Notes: generated by a model not told the origin, from the letters alone. A stretch of 64,000 nt of DNA from Bacteroidetes bacterium MedPE-SWsnd-G1 (GCA_001874265.1 MPDD01000003.1:62001-126000), one strand, 5' to 3'; positions 43,771 to 52,839 are shown, numbered from the stretch's first letter. Translations and numbers: made by a program.

Positions 43771-44196
43771 TTAATTAAACCAAGTTGTCCAAGGAATTCT
43801 AGATAAAACAACAACTAAAGCCAATCCATAAAAAATGGCAATGGTTTTAAATTTAGCAGTATCGTTATCTTTCTTTTTGTGTTTAGACCAACCCATTGTA
43901 ATTAGTACTATTGCAATAATCATCATTAATGGATGTTCAACTGCTAATAATCGGGTATAGGAATCAAGATTTCCAATTCCGTTTTCCTTCAATAATTTAT
44001 AACCTGGAGACATAAAATACCAGCCCAATCCAATCAATAATTGAATGTGAGTTACAATTAAAGTAAATAGAGAAATACGTAAGTCTTTATCTTTAAAATC
44101 TCTTTTAGAGGTTGTCCCTGTTATGGCATTTAGAGTTGCAATAATTAAGAAGGCTAAAACTAAATAGGCCCACCAAGAGTGAAGTTGAAGCATCAT
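43771..44196 (-). CDS. Four-helix membrane protein of unknown function, with conserved-looking His
   Basis: 141 residues with four membrane helices (about 9-25, 44-60, 83-104, 116-135). Histidines lie at or near helix ends (LHSWWAY, VTHIQLLIGL, VEHPLMMIIAI), which reminds of small Bacteroidota proteins often labelled cytochrome b-like; heme binding is not shown. First gene of the minus-strand run with plsC and the desaturase. An alternative ATG is one codon downstream. Confidence 0.7.
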   Translation of the reverse strand: MMLQLHSWWAYLVLAFLIIATLNAITGTTSKRDFKDKDLRISLFTLIVTHIQLLIGLGWYFMSPGYKLLKENGIGNLDSYTRLLAVEHPLMMIIAIVLITMGWSKHKKKDNDTAKFKTIAIFYGLALVVVLSRIPWTTWFN

Positions 44197-44350
44197 GTTT
44201 TTTATGGTTTTGATTCGGAAGTAAAAGTACTAAATAAATTAAACCTAAAATTTTTGTTTATCTAAATTTCGATGTTATTGGTAGAAAAATAGAGCGGACT
44301 TTCAATTTGATGAATTAGATTGTAGCATTAACTTATAAATTCAAATAAAT

Positions 44351-45532
44351 ATGGCTCAAAATAGAATTGCTTCAATTGATGTCTTACGTGCCTTAACCAT
44401 GCTTTTAATGATTTGGGTCAATGATTTTTGGAGCTTAATTGACATTCCAAAATGGTTGCAACATGCATCTGCAACAGAAGATTATTTAGGTTTTTCTGAT
44501 ATAATATTTCCACTGTTTTTATTTATAGTTGGATTGAGTATTCCTTATGCAATTGCAGTAAGAAAGAAAAAAGGAGATTCGAATGGAGCAATTGCAAAAC
44601 ATGTCATAATCAGATCCATATCTCTATTAATAATTGGTGTATATATGGTCAATTTTGAATCTATCAATCACGATAGCACTAGTATTGGAAAGCAATGGTG
44701 GGAAATACTAATGGCATTGGCTGTTGTGTTAATTTGGATGAATTGGAAGCGCAGTCCATTACCGAAAAAAATGCACATTCCAATACAATTGGTTGGACTC
44801 GGAATATTAATTTGGTTGGCCGTAATTTATAAAGGTGGAACTAATGGAGATGTTTGGATGAAGACCCAATGGTGGGGTATATTAGGCTTAATTGGATGGG
44901 CTTACTTGTTAAATGGATTGGTCTTTTTGTATGGCAAAGGTAAACTAGCCGTTATATTTGGTTTGTTTGTTTTATTGAATATTCTGGTAGTATTGAGTCA
45001 TTCTGATCTACTCCCAAAATTACCAAAGCATCTGAGTTTCTTAGGGGTTTGGTATGGCGGGACGGTTCCAGTGTTTACTACAGGTGGTATTTTAGCAACC
45101 TTACTTTTTCAAAAGTTGTTTATTAACAAATCCAAATCAATAGTAAGTGTACTAACGTTGATTGGAATAATATGTATTTGTTATGGACTATTGATGAGAC
45201 CATATTGGGGTATTTCTAAAATACAAGGAACACCAGCTTGGGTTGGAATCTGTTTAGGAATTGGATTTATTTCATTTGCTGTTTTATATGTTATTTGTGA
45301 TGTGAAAAAACACACGAAATGGGCAACTATTATTTCCCCTGCTGGTACTGCAACACTGACTTGTTATATGATTCCTTACTTTGTATATCCTATTGCTATA
45401 CTATTGAATATAGACTTTCCTGATTTCTTAAATACGGGTGTTGTTGGTCTTGTAGGTTCTTTTGTTTTCGCTTTATTAGTAGTGCTTTTAGTAGGTTGGT
45501 TTCAAAAGAAAGGGTTTAGTTTAAAATTGTAG
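44351..45532 (+). CDS. DUF5009/YeiB-like membrane acyltransferase (heparan-glucosaminide N-acetyltransferase-like)
   Basis: 393 residues with about ten membrane helices. The N terminus RIASIDVLRALTMLLMIWVND and the following FPLFLFIVGLSIPYAIA are characteristic of DUF5009/HGSNAT-like proteins, which acetylate sugars across a membrane. The sialidase gene starts 31 bases downstream, so a function in glycan use or modification is plausible but inferred. Confidence 0.85.
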   Translation: MAQNRIASIDVLRALTMLLMIWVNDFWSLIDIPKWLQHASATEDYLGFSDIIFPLFLFIVGLSIPYAIAVRKKKGDSNGAIAKHVIIRSISLLIIGVYMVNFESINHDSTSIGKQWWEILMALAVVLIWMNWKRSPLPKKMHIPIQLVGLGILIWLAVIYKGGTNGDVWMKTQWWGILGLIGWAYLLNGLVFLYGKGKLAVIFGLFVLLNILVVLSHSDLLPKLPKHLSFLGVWYGGTVPVFTTGGILATLLFQKLFINKSKSIVSVLTLIGIICICYGLLMRPYWGISKIQGTPAWVGICLGIGFISFAVLYVICDVKKHTKWATIISPAGTATLTCYMIPYFVYPIAILLNIDFPDFLNTGVVGLVGSFVFALLVVLLVGWFQKKGFSLKL

Positions 45533-45562
45533 TATCTAATAATAATTAAACATAGGTATAAG

Positions 45563-46690
45563 ATGAATAAATATATATTGATTTTAATTATAGGTTTTTC
45601 TTTAAATGCAATCGCTCAAGAGAAACAATTTGAAATTGCAGAGGGCATTCTGCATTATCAAGATTTATTTAATAAGTCTATGCAAGAGGATGTTGCGTGT
45701 TATAGAATTCCTTCAATTGTTACGGCACCAAATGGCGATTTAATTGCGGCAATAGATGAAAGAGTTCCTGATTGTGGCGATTTAAAATGGAGTAAGGATA
45801 TTAATATTGTTCAACGTAGAAGTTCTGATAACGGAAAAACATGGGGTCCGATTGAAACGGTAATTGATTTTCCATTTGGCCAATCGGCCTCTGATCCATC
45901 TATGATTGTTGATGAAGTAACCAAAGAGGTTTTTTTGTTTTACAATTACATGGACTTGGATAAGGAATTAAACGTTTACTATCTGCATGTAATGAAAAGT
46001 TCAGATAATGGAAAAACATGGAGTAAGCCAATGGATATAACATCTCAAATTTCAAAACCAGAATGGCATAAAGATTTTAAATTTATAACATCTGGAAGAG
46101 GAATTCAAACAAGCACAGGAAAATTAGTGCATTGTATGGTAAACCTAGATAACGGGATGCATCTATTTGAAAGTGATGACCATGGCAATACTTGGCATTT
46201 AATTGACACTCCAATTTCTCCGGCTAATGAATCAAAAGTTATTGAGTTGACTGATGGAACATGGATGGTAAATGCACGTTCAAATGATAAAAAAGGAGTT
46301 AGATATGTACATACTTCAACCGATGAAGGGAAATCATGGATTACCAAATCGGAGCCACAATTAATTGATCCAGGTTGTAACGCAAGTATTTTAAGGTATA
46401 CTTCTATGAAGGATGGATATAATAAAAATCGACTTTTATTTGCAAATGCCGCTTCAGCTGATGGGCGTATAAATATGACCGTTAAAATTAGTTATGATGA
46501 AGGAAAAACATGGTCTAAAGGAAAAGTTATTTATGAAGGTAAATCGGCCTATTCCGATATGACAATTATGGATAACGGAACTATTGGATTGTTCTTTGAA
46601 CAAGATGGTTATACTAAAAACCCTTTTGTTAGTTTTACTTTAGAATGGTTAACTGACGGAGAGGATGTTTATATAGAACCAAAAAATTAG
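45563..46690 (+). CDS. Exo-alpha-sialidase (GH33)
   Basis: Releases terminal sialic acids from glycans. 375 residues with a signal peptide ending AIAQ (about 19). YRIP at about 47-50 gives the first Arg of the triad; ARSNDKKGVR and GRINM supply the other Arg. Five Asp-box repeats are visible (SSDNGKTWG, SSDNGKTWS, SDDHGNTWH, STDEGKSWI, SYDEGKTWS), and AYSDM carries the likely nucleophilic Tyr. The exported enzyme could feed on host or environmental glycans. No sialic-acid uptake or catabolic genes are in the window. Operon with the acyltransferase. Stop overlaps the convergent gene's stop. Confidence 0.93.
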   Translation: MNKYILILIIGFSLNAIAQEKQFEIAEGILHYQDLFNKSMQEDVACYRIPSIVTAPNGDLIAAIDERVPDCGDLKWSKDINIVQRRSSDNGKTWGPIETVIDFPFGQSASDPSMIVDEVTKEVFLFYNYMDLDKELNVYYLHVMKSSDNGKTWSKPMDITSQISKPEWHKDFKFITSGRGIQTSTGKLVHCMVNLDNGMHLFESDDHGNTWHLIDTPISPANESKVIELTDGTWMVNARSNDKKGVRYVHTSTDEGKSWITKSEPQLIDPGCNASILRYTSMKDGYNKNRLLFANAASADGRINMTVKISYDEGKTWSKGKVIYEGKSAYSDMTIMDNGTIGLFFEQDGYTKNPFVSFTLEWLTDGEDVYIEPKN

Positions 46691-47610
46691 AGCTTTTTAG
46701 TTTTATCCAACCATAGAAATTGATACCCTAATAGATAGGAGGTAAAGTCTGTACCAATATTTGTAGAAAGGCCATTTGTTGCAATAAACTTTAGCGAACC
46801 TTTTTTTCCGATTCTTCTAGAAAAAGTAAAACTATAACGTGAGTTATTTTGGTGATTTTCTTGTTTTAATTCATTTAAATGAGTTTGACCAAAAAACACA
46901 GCGCCAATTGCTACAGACGCCCAAGTTTTTGGATTGAATATATAGGCAGTATTCAATTGCGTACTTAACAATGGTTCTTGCCAAAGTTTATTATCAGCAT
47001 AGAACGAATTATTTGTAGTGAAAAACCAAGAACTAACATGACCTTCTATAATTAACTTTGGAGATATGCGATAAGCGGCAGCCGTCTTAAAATGGAAGCC
47101 AAACCGATTAGAACCTAAATTTATCAATTTTGAATTGTCGTATTGTCCAATAGGTATTCTTGTTTTTAATGCAACCCCTAATTTAAATTTTGAGATTTTT
47201 CGTTGTCCAAATTTTGAAGCCTCTAATGGTTCATCTCCAATTAATATTATAGACACTCTAAAGTTTGGGTCTCCAATTCCGGTTCTAGTGGTTTCTTGGG
47301 CTGAATCCTCTACAAGGGCATTGAACTGCGCATTGGAGTAGGAGAGATTAAAATCGAATTTCGCCAATTTGTTAAACAAACTAAAACTTCTAACATATAC
47401 AATAGTTCCAGAATGCATATCGGAATTTAAATCTTCTATAGGTAATGAATTATCCATTAAAATATTACCAGTAGAATAACTATAAATTACACCAGCAATA
47501 TTTGATTTTATAGGTAACGATGATAAAAATCGAGGCTCTAAATCTTGAGAAATGGACTTAAAACTAGATAGTATGAGTAGGGTCAGAAATAATTTATTGA
47601 AAAACTTCAT
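46687..47610 (-). CDS. Outer-membrane beta-barrel protein, MetA-like (transporter family)
   Basis: 307 residues: signal peptide ending FKSISQ (about 21), then alternating beta strands typical of a 12-14-stranded barrel, with KLGVALKTRIPIGQYDNSKLINLGSNRFGF matching in style the phenol-degradation MetA-like family. Short: strand GVALKTRIPIGQYDNS is the key part. Substrate unknown. Last residues LLGYQFLWLDKTKKL are less hydrophobic than a usual barrel end. It is convergent to the sialidase gene, sharing four bases at the stops. Confidence 0.75.
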   Translation of the reverse strand: MKFFNKLFLTLLILSSFKSISQDLEPRFLSSLPIKSNIAGVIYSYSTGNILMDNSLPIEDLNSDMHSGTIVYVRSFSLFNKLAKFDFNLSYSNAQFNALVEDSAQETTRTGIGDPNFRVSIILIGDEPLEASKFGQRKISKFKLGVALKTRIPIGQYDNSKLINLGSNRFGFHFKTAAAYRISPKLIIEGHVSSWFFTTNNSFYADNKLWQEPLLSTQLNTAYIFNPKTWASVAIGAVFFGQTHLNELKQENHQNNSRYSFTFSRRIGKKGSLKFIATNGLSTNIGTDFTSYLLGYQFLWLDKTKKL

Positions 47611-47631
47611 TCTAACGAATTTACAAAAAAT

Positions 47632-47664
47632 AAAAAAACCCCGAAATCAAAAGATTCCGAGGTT
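47632..47664 (-). terminator. Terminator of the tRNA operon
   Basis: On the minus strand AACCTCGGAATC pairs with GATTTCGGGGTT (12 pairs, some G-U) around TTTT, followed by TTTTTA. It lies just past the tRNA-Leu gene. On the plus strand several of these pairs would be mismatches, which shows the direction. Confidence 0.88.
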
Positions 47665-47667
47665 TAG

Positions 47668-47751
47668 TACTGAAGGCGGGACTTGAACCCGCACGCCCCA
47701 AAGAGCACAGGATTTTAAGTCCGGCGTGTCTACCAATTCCACCACTTCAGC
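47668..47751 (-). tRNA. tRNA-Leu (anticodon TAA)
   Basis: 84 bases. The acceptor stem is GCTGAAG with CTTCAGT (G-U at the end), the anticodon loop is CTTAAAA with TAA in the middle, and the T arm has GGTTCAAGTCC. The long variable arm fits a class II tRNA. The 3' CCA is not encoded. It is second in a two-tRNA operon with tRNA-Gly. Confidence 0.96.
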
Positions 47752-47777
47752 ATATTGGTATTTTATATAGGTTGTAG

Positions 47778-47849
47778 AGCGAAAGACGGGATTTGAACCC
47801 GCGACCCCCACCTTGGCAAGGTGATGCTCTACCCCTGAGCTACTTTCGC
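47778..47849 (-). tRNA. tRNA-Gly (anticodon GCC)
   Basis: 72 bases. Acceptor stem GCGAAAG/CTTTCGC with a U discriminator, as usual for glycine tRNAs. The anticodon loop TTGCCAA has GCC, and the T arm is GGTTCAAATCC. The CCA end is not encoded. First gene of the tRNA operon, 26 bases before tRNA-Leu. Confidence 0.97.
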
Positions 47850-47890
47850 AGTCATTTTAATGAACTTCCATTTGTTACTCAAACGGGTGG

Positions 47891-47920
47891 CAAATTTAAA
47901 ACATTTTATAGAATTGCAAA
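47891..47920 (-). promoter_or_regulatory. Promoter of the tRNA-Gly/tRNA-Leu operon
   Basis: On the minus strand TTTG (47917-47920), 18 bases, then TAAATTTG (47891-47898). A full consensus promoter, 41 bases before tRNA-Gly. Confidence 0.8.
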
Positions 47921-48048
47921 GCTTTTTTTTTAAAAAATTAGAATTTATTCAGGGTTGTATTTTTACTTGACTATTAGTACCTGTATATCAGTATTTTAAT
48001 CAAATGTAAGTTCTGTTAATTTCTGATGGTTATTCGGGAAGAAAAAAA

Positions 48049-48056
48049 TATCTTTG
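48049..48056 (+). promoter_or_regulatory. -7 promoter box of the heme O synthase/oxidase operon
   Basis: TATCTTTG, 25 bases before the TTG start at 48082. Confidence 0.55.
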
Positions 48057-48081
48057 CACCGATTTTAAAAGAACCGTCAGA

Positions 48082-48981
48082 TTGGAGTCAGAATCTATAT
48101 CAAATCAACCTATTACATCATCATTTATAAGTGATTTTAAACAACTTACAAAAGTTGGTTTGTCGATTAGTGTGGTGTTTTCTTCTGTTGCTGGTTATTT
48201 GTTAGCAGCGGAATCGATAAATTATACAATTCTTGTTTTATTAACCATTGGAGGTTACTTTATGGTAGGTGCATCGAATGCATTTAATCAGATTATAGAA
48301 AAAGATACAGATGCTTTGATGAAGCGCACCATGAATAGACCTATTCCTACTGGAAGAATGTCTGTTAATTTTGCCCTAACTATTGCTACCGTTTTTACCA
48401 TATTAGGAATTGGAATCTTATATTATATCAACCCAAAATGTGCATTATTTGGTGCCGTTTCAATATTCTTATATACTTGTGCTTATACACCATTAAAGTC
48501 GGTTACGCCTTTAACAGTTTTTGTAGGTGCTATTCCAGGAGCGATTCCTTTTATGCTTGGATGGGTAGCCGCGACAAATGATTTTTCTATAGAGCCGGGA
48601 ACTTTATTTTTAATTCAATTCTTTTGGCAATTCCCTCACTTTTGGGCAATTGGTTGGTTACAGAATGACGAATATAAGAAAGCCGGATTTAATATGTTGC
48701 CAATGGGTAAAAAGGATCGAGGAGCGGTAAAACAAATTATTTTATATACCATCGTTATGATATTGGTTTCAATATTGCCAGTGTTTAAGCAAACAGGAGA
48801 ATTTTGGATTTACCCAATTACGGCTGTTATTATTGCCTTGTTAGGAGGCTTAATGTTGTATTACGGGGTAAAACTATATAAAGAACAATCAGATAAAGTA
48901 GCAAGACAATTAATGTTGTCGAGTGTTTTATACATTACCTTAATACAAATCATTTACGTAATAGATAAATTTTTACACTAA
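48082..48981 (+). CDS. ctaB: Heme O synthase (protoheme IX farnesyltransferase)
   Basis: UbiA-family membrane prenyltransferase that adds a farnesyl group to heme b for cytochrome oxidase. 299 residues, about nine helices. The first Asp-rich motif is NAFNQIIEKDTDALMKRT; the second region includes WLQNDEYKKAGFNMLP. The start is probably the TTG at 48082 (MESESISNQ). Its stop overlaps the start of the following oxidase subunit gene (TAATG), and all genes to 53055 are closely spaced. Confidence 0.94.
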   Translation: MESESISNQPITSSFISDFKQLTKVGLSISVVFSSVAGYLLAAESINYTILVLLTIGGYFMVGASNAFNQIIEKDTDALMKRTMNRPIPTGRMSVNFALTIATVFTILGIGILYYINPKCALFGAVSIFLYTCAYTPLKSVTPLTVFVGAIPGAIPFMLGWVAATNDFSIEPGTLFLIQFFWQFPHFWAIGWLQNDEYKKAGFNMLPMGKKDRGAVKQIILYTIVMILVSILPVFKQTGEFWIYPITAVIIALLGGLMLYYGVKLYKEQSDKVARQLMLSSVLYITLIQIIYVIDKFLH

Positions 48982-49565
48982 TGGAAGAAAGGAATTTGGA
49001 ATTAGAATATAAGGCAGCTAAGCAAAAATCGGCCAAACCAATGTTGTGGATATCTATGGTAAGTATGACCATGATGTTTATTGGATTGACAAGTGCATAT
49101 ATCATAAGTAGTAAACGTGAAGATTGGGTGTCATTTGAATTACCATCTGCATTATATACCAGTACATTATTAATAGTATTGAGTAGTTTGTCTTATATGA
49201 TGGCAAAAAGAAGCATCAAACAAAACAACAGATCGTTAACTTCTGTTTTCTTAATTGGAGCACTTTTATTGGGAATAGGATTTGCTGTTTATCAATTAGA
49301 AGGCTTTAATCAGTTAAAAGCGGCAGGGCTATATTTGGCCGGTGCCGGAAGTCAAGTTTCAGCGTCTTTATTAATGGTCATTTCATTTGCCCATTTATTG
49401 CACGTTATGGCTGGCTTTATTGTACTTGGTGTTGTTATTTATAATCATTTTAAAAAGCGTTACAATGCTACGGAAACACTTGGCTTAGAGTTAGGTGGCA
49501 TCTTTTGGCATTTTGTAGATATTTTATGGGTCTTACTCTTTTTATTTTTCTATTTTATTAGATGA
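48981..49565 (+). CDS. Heme-copper oxidase subunit III (short form)
   Basis: 194 residues with five membrane helices, matching subunit III of cytochrome c oxidase (MLWISMVSMTMMFIGLTSAYII; SFAHLLHVMAGFIVLGV; ends GGIFWHFVDILWVLLFLFFYF). A second, longer subunit III gene follows after 56 bases. Subunits I and II are not in the window. Confidence 0.92.
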   Translation: MEERNLELEYKAAKQKSAKPMLWISMVSMTMMFIGLTSAYIISSKREDWVSFELPSALYTSTLLIVLSSLSYMMAKRSIKQNNRSLTSVFLIGALLLGIGFAVYQLEGFNQLKAAGLYLAGAGSQVSASLLMVISFAHLLHVMAGFIVLGVVIYNHFKKRYNATETLGLELGGIFWHFVDILWVLLFLFFYFIR

Positions 49566-49621
49566 TATAAAATGCGTAAATTTGGCCATTCAAAAAACTA
49601 AAATAAATTTTATACTTTAAT

Positions 49622-50614
49622 ATGGGAGCGACTGCTGCAAGTTCAGATCACCACTCTTGGGACGACGATAAAACGGAGAAAAAACCATTTGAGTCGAGTT
49701 ATGGTAAAATGATGATGTGGTTCTTCATTTTGTCTGATGCCTTAACATTTTCTGGTTTTATTATTGCCTATGGTGCAATGCGATTTAAATTTTTAGAAAC
49801 ATGGCCAATTGCCGATGAGGTATTTACCCACGTTCCATTTTTTCATGGAGAATTTCCTATGTACTATGTGGCATTTATGACCTTTGTACTTATCTTTTCT
49901 TCTGTAACAATGGTTTTAGCGGTTGATGCAGGACATAAAATGCAAAAGAACAAGGTTGCATGGTATATGTTTGCAACTATTATTGGAGGAGCTATTTTCG
50001 TTGGTTCTCAGGCTTGGGAATGGAAAACATTTATCAAAGGATCTTATGGTGCTGTTCAAATGCACGATGGAAAAATATTACAATTTGTAAATGCAGAAAC
50101 AGGAAAACAAATTGCTATTGGAAGTGAAGATTTTCCAATTGAAAGACAACATTCAGACAGAGCACAACATCAAAGCGATAACGGACTTTGGTTCACCAAA
50201 GAAGGGTCTTTACCTGCATATACTATTGCTGAGGTACAAGATGCATTTGCGAAAAACTCTGATGTAACTATTAGAACAGAGCAAATGGATATGACTGCTA
50301 AGAAAAAGCAAATCTTGTCAAGAGAGGATGCAACAAGATTTTTGGCACAAGGAAAACAAGTTGTTACCGGAGCTAATTTAGAAGTGAATGAATATGGAAA
50401 TACTTTATTTGCAGATTTCTTCTTCTTTATTACAGGTTTCCACGGTTTCCACGTATTCTCTGGTATTGTATTTAATATCATTATTTTCTTTAACGTTATT
50501 ATGGGTACCTATGAGAAGCGTAAGAGTTACGAAATGGTAGAAAAAGTAGGTTTATATTGGCACTTTGTAGATTTAGTTTGGGTATTTGTATTCACATTCT
50601 TCTACTTGGTATAA
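49622..50614 (+). CDS. Heme-copper oxidase subunit III (long form with soluble insertion)
   Basis: 330 residues. Helices at about 28-52, 78-102 and 112-132 are followed by a hydrophilic insertion of some 120 residues (141-262), then two helices ending VGLYWHFVDLVWVFVFTFFY. The insertion contains IERQHSDRAQHQSD and has no recognisable domain; it should lie on one face of the membrane between helices. It pairs with the short subunit III just upstream. Confidence 0.92.
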   Translation: MGATAASSDHHSWDDDKTEKKPFESSYGKMMMWFFILSDALTFSGFIIAYGAMRFKFLETWPIADEVFTHVPFFHGEFPMYYVAFMTFVLIFSSVTMVLAVDAGHKMQKNKVAWYMFATIIGGAIFVGSQAWEWKTFIKGSYGAVQMHDGKILQFVNAETGKQIAIGSEDFPIERQHSDRAQHQSDNGLWFTKEGSLPAYTIAEVQDAFAKNSDVTIRTEQMDMTAKKKQILSREDATRFLAQGKQVVTGANLEVNEYGNTLFADFFFFITGFHGFHVFSGIVFNIIIFFNVIMGTYEKRKSYEMVEKVGLYWHFVDLVWVFVFTFFYLV

Positions 50615-50634
50615 TTCAAAATAATTAAGAAAAA

Positions 50635-50988
50635 ATGGCACACGACGCACACGAACATAATCACGTAGCATTAATTTGGAAAGTATTTATTTTCTTATCA
50701 ATTGTAACAGTTGTTGAGGTAATTTTAGGAATCATAAAGCCTGCTTCATTACACTTAACTTCATTTTTAGGAACAAGTCCATTAAATTGGATCTTCTTAA
50801 TCTTAACATTGGTAAAAGCATACGGAATTACTTGGTATTTTATGCATATGAAAGATGAAAAGAAATGGCTAAGAAGATCAGTTGTTTGGACGAGTATTTT
50901 TCTAATTATATACTTAGCAACGCTTTTATTAATAGAAGGAAGTTATTTAAATGAGGTAATGACACCACATTTAAAATGGGATTATTAA
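50635..50988 (+). CDS. Cytochrome c oxidase subunit IV-like protein
   Basis: 117 residues with three membrane helices, of the prokaryotic subunit IV type (HVALIWKVFIFLSIVTVVEVILG; KAYGITWYFMHMKDEKKWLR). The N terminus is rich in His (AHDAHEHNH). 20 bases after the long subunit III gene. A terminator follows, so the genes beyond may be partly separate. Confidence 0.9.
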   Translation: MAHDAHEHNHVALIWKVFIFLSIVTVVEVILGIIKPASLHLTSFLGTSPLNWIFLILTLVKAYGITWYFMHMKDEKKWLRRSVVWTSIFLIIYLATLLLIEGSYLNEVMTPHLKWDY

Positions 50989-51008
50989 TAGAATAATTTA
51001 TAAAATAT

Positions 51009-51035
51009 AAAGGTGGTTCATTCCACCTTTTTTTT
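51009..51035 (+). terminator. Terminator after the oxidase subunit genes
   Basis: AAAGGTGG (51009-51016) pairs with CCACCTTT (51023-51030) around TTCATT, followed by TTTTT. The next gene starts only ten bases later, so it may act as an attenuator and give more oxidase mRNA than accessory-gene mRNA. Confidence 0.8.
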
Positions 51036-51045
51036 GATACATACT

Positions 51046-51684
51046 ATGCAAAAAAAGAAAATAATTGTATTGTCAACCTTGTTTATAGTTCCATTACTAT
51101 TCTATATGTTCCTTTCTAAGGGAATTTATCATTACGCAAATCTTCCAATTTTATCTGAAAATGTGGTGGAGTTGAAAGGGGAGACTCAATTTAAGGATCA
51201 TTATTCTGTAGTTTGTTTTTTAGGGGATGATTTAGAATCGTCTAAGGGAAAATTATTTAACTTGAATGAAACCATATACAAACGTTACTATGGTAAGAAA
51301 CAATTTCAAGTTGTGGTGATTATTCCGGAAGGAATTGAAGAAGAGATTCAAGAATTAGAGCGTCGATTAGCAACGTACGCAGATGCTAGTAAATGGAAGT
51401 TCATTTCAACAAATAAAGAAGAATTGGTAACTGTTTTTAATAGCTTCAATACACCATTTACGTTGAATGAAAATTTCGGTTCTGATTATGCGTTTATAGT
51501 GGATACGGAATTGCGTTTGAGAGGTCGTAAAGATGATGAAGATACAGCGGATGGTAAGTTATACGGATATGATATGAACTCTGTCGCAATTTTAAAGAAC
51601 AAAATGCGTAAGGATATTGAAGTGATTTACTACCAATTAAAAAAGTCGATGGAGAAAGAACAACGTAGAAAAAGAGAAATTTAA
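51046..51684 (+). CDS. Membrane-anchored protein of unknown function near SCO1
   Basis: 212 residues from ATG 51046 (MQKKKIIVLSTLFIVPLLFYM): one N-terminal membrane helix and a soluble part of about 180 residues outside the cytoplasmic membrane. The soluble part resembles a thioredoxin-like fold by its pattern (YSVVCFLGDDL; YAFIVDTELRLRGR) but has no CxxC pair. Its position before SCO1 suggests a part in oxidase assembly. A TTG at 51013 would start inside the terminator hairpin and is rejected. Confidence 0.8.
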   Translation: MQKKKIIVLSTLFIVPLLFYMFLSKGIYHYANLPILSENVVELKGETQFKDHYSVVCFLGDDLESSKGKLFNLNETIYKRYYGKKQFQVVVIIPEGIEEEIQELERRLATYADASKWKFISTNKEELVTVFNSFNTPFTLNENFGSDYAFIVDTELRLRGRKDDEDTADGKLYGYDMNSVAILKNKMRKDIEVIYYQLKKSMEKEQRRKREI

Positions 51685-51688
51685 AATC

Positions 51689-52330
51689 ATGAAGAATAAA
51701 TCTTATATAGGTGTTGCGTTTATTATTTTGATTTTTGGAATTTATGCTGTTCCTAAAATAGTAGATAACTTTAAGAAAGTAGAACTCCATACCTTCTCTC
51801 AAGTTCCAAACTTTGAGTTTATAGATCAGCATAATAAAACAGTAACCAACCAAACGTATAACGGTAAAGTGTATGTGTTAGAATTTTTCTTTACAACATG
51901 CCCGACCATTTGCCCTATTATGAACAAAAAGATGATTGAAGTTCAAAATGAGTTTTTTGGAAACCCGAACTTTGGAGTGGCTTCAGTTTCAATCAATCCG
52001 GATTTTGATACGCCCGAAGTTTTAAATGCTTATGCAAAGGAGTACGGTGTTAATAGCCCAAATTGGCACATGTTAACAGGAAAGCCAAAAGAGGTTGTGT
52101 ACGATTTATCTAATAATGGATTTAAATTATTTGCTGGGGTAGCGGGAGAAGAAGTTGGTGGTTTTGAGCATTCTGGCTTATTCGCTTTAGTAGATAAAAA
52201 CGGTTACATAAGATCTAGGTATGATAAAGATGGAAACCCGATAATGTACTACAGAGCATTAAAGGAGAACGAATTTGAAGATCAAATAAAAGAATTGAAA
52301 GAGGATATTAAAATTTTACTAAATGAGTAA
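51689..52330 (+). CDS. SCO1/SenC-family copper chaperone
   Basis: Delivers copper to the CuA centre of cytochrome oxidase. 213 residues with an N-terminal membrane anchor (about 5-22). The copper ligands are in FTTCPTICPIM (CxxxC) and the later His in GFEHSGLFALVD. Thioredoxin-like fold. It lies four bases after the previous gene and overlaps the next by eight. Confidence 0.94.
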   Translation: MKNKSYIGVAFIILIFGIYAVPKIVDNFKKVELHTFSQVPNFEFIDQHNKTVTNQTYNGKVYVLEFFFTTCPTICPIMNKKMIEVQNEFFGNPNFGVASVSINPDFDTPEVLNAYAKEYGVNSPNWHMLTGKPKEVVYDLSNNGFKLFAGVAGEEVGGFEHSGLFALVDKNGYIRSRYDKDGNPIMYYRALKENEFEDQIKELKEDIKILLNE

Positions 52331-52838
52331 TCTAAGTAAAGAAAAGAAATACAATAGAATAATTACAATTTTGTCTATTGTTTTACCATTGGCAGTTGCT
52401 GCTTTGTTTGGAATTAAGATTGATGTTGAGTTACCGGTGTTTTTACCACCAATTTATGCCTCAACAAATGCCTTGACAGCAGTACTTTTAGTTTTTGCAG
52501 TTGTTGCAATAAAAAAAGGAAATAGAAAATTACACGAACGGTTAATTAAAGTTGCAATTTCACTTTCAGTGTTGTTTTTGGTTTTGTATGTATTATATCA
52601 TATGACTTCAGATTCTACATCCTATCAAGGCGCATATCGAAATCTATACTTGGTCATTTTAATAAGCCATATTGTTTTGTCTGTAGTTGTAATTCCATTT
52701 GTCTTGGTTACCTATGTGAGAGGATTGTTAGGAAAGTTTGAAGCACATAAAAAAATAGCGAAATATACATTTCCGATTTGGTTGTATGTGGCAGTTACTG
52801 GAGTTGTGGTGTATTTAATGATTTCACCTTATTATTAA
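52323..52838 (+). CDS. DUF420 membrane protein
   Basis: 171 residues, five helices. DUF420 proteins are regularly found beside cytochrome oxidase assembly genes (CtaM-like). Histidines face helix ends (RKLHERLIKVAI; LYHMTSDS; HKKIAKYTFPIWLYVAVTGVVVY), a pattern that could bind metal or heme. Overlaps SCO1 by eight bases. Confidence 0.9.
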   Translation: MSNLSKEKKYNRIITILSIVLPLAVAALFGIKIDVELPVFLPPIYASTNALTAVLLVFAVVAIKKGNRKLHERLIKVAISLSVLFLVLYVLYHMTSDSTSYQGAYRNLYLVILISHIVLSVVVIPFVLVTYVRGLLGKFEAHKKIAKYTFPIWLYVAVTGVVVYLMISPYY

Positions 52839-52839
52839 A

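Noticed and set aside
45826-46026. Nearly identical DNA segments around 45829 and 46009 (GATAAyGGAAAAACATGG)
   Set aside because: They encode two Asp boxes of the sialidase and need no further explanation as DNA repeats.
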